Below are positions 34,269-34,302 of a DNA stretch of 34,302 nt, piece after piece. This DNA is from Azonexus sp. (GTDB taxonomy: Bacteria > Pseudomonadota > Gammaproteobacteria > Burkholderiales > Rhodocyclaceae). The notes under the pieces are model-generated. The model saw nothing but the letters and a program-made list of their open reading frames with translations, searched no databases and was not told where the DNA came from. Location: the NCBI GenBank assembly GCA_031277255.1, contig JAITMS010000130.1, positions 1 through 34,302 on the forward strand. Reading direction: 5' to 3'. The first letter of the stretch is position 1. Each line of letters begins with the position of its first letter. The position numbers and the translations under genes were made by a program.

Positions 34269-34302
34269 AATCTGTGCAGAGGCGGCGGCGCGGGGTAGAC
34301 TG

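Overview
The window is GC-rich, densely packed, and reads like a betaproteobacterial chromosome. Gene order and protein style suggest Rhodocyclales (Dechloromonas/Azonexus/Accumulibacter-like), but this is an inference from gene content. No rRNA, tRNA or CRISPR array was seen.

Left part (1-11.3 kb). A truncated MmeI-like restriction-modification gene runs off the left edge, followed by lysS, both on the minus strand. Divergent from lysS is a complete phosphate-starvation operon: pstS, a small ribbon-helix-helix-like gene, pstC, pstA, pstB, phoU, phoB, phoR. A Pho box lies in front of pstS. Most junctions overlap by four bases. The operon ends against convergent tyrS.

Central and right part (11.6-31.8 kb). 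This is one large same-strand hydrogen-oxidation locus. It holds the sensor kinase hupT, the membrane-bound uptake [NiFe]-hydrogenase hupSLC, a HigA-like HTH gene, and the protease gene hupD. These are followed by the assembly genes hupFGHIJK, the maturation genes hypABFCDE, a proline-rich orphan gene, a possible 24-codon mini-ORF, the NtrC-type regulator hupR, and the H2-sensing hydrogenase hupUV. The small subunit carries the two extra cysteines of O2-tolerant hydrogenases. The likely circuit is H2 -> HupUV -> HupT -> HupR -> a sigma-54 promoter. A perfect -24/-12 element sits upstream of hupS, and HupR keeps an intact GAFTGA motif. Downstream are a divergent fnr and hemN sharing an Fnr-type box.

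Mobile-repeat layer. At least four copies of a 152-176 bp MITE-like element (TIRs starting GAGC, TA at the ends, REP-type palindromes inside) lie at 9.8, 18.1, 23.2 and 31.8 kb. In three copies the terminal TAG is the stop codon of the upstream hydrogenase gene, and one copy ends 3 bp before the hupF start codon. Other repeats are a different IR element upstream of tyrS, a 128 bp IR element between pstB and phoU, a perfect 25 bp inverted repeat between hupU and hupV, and a palindromic repeat inserted in frame inside hypF. Other unusual points are a histidine-rich loop inside the HypB GTPase domain and a HypF reduced to its C-terminal domain.
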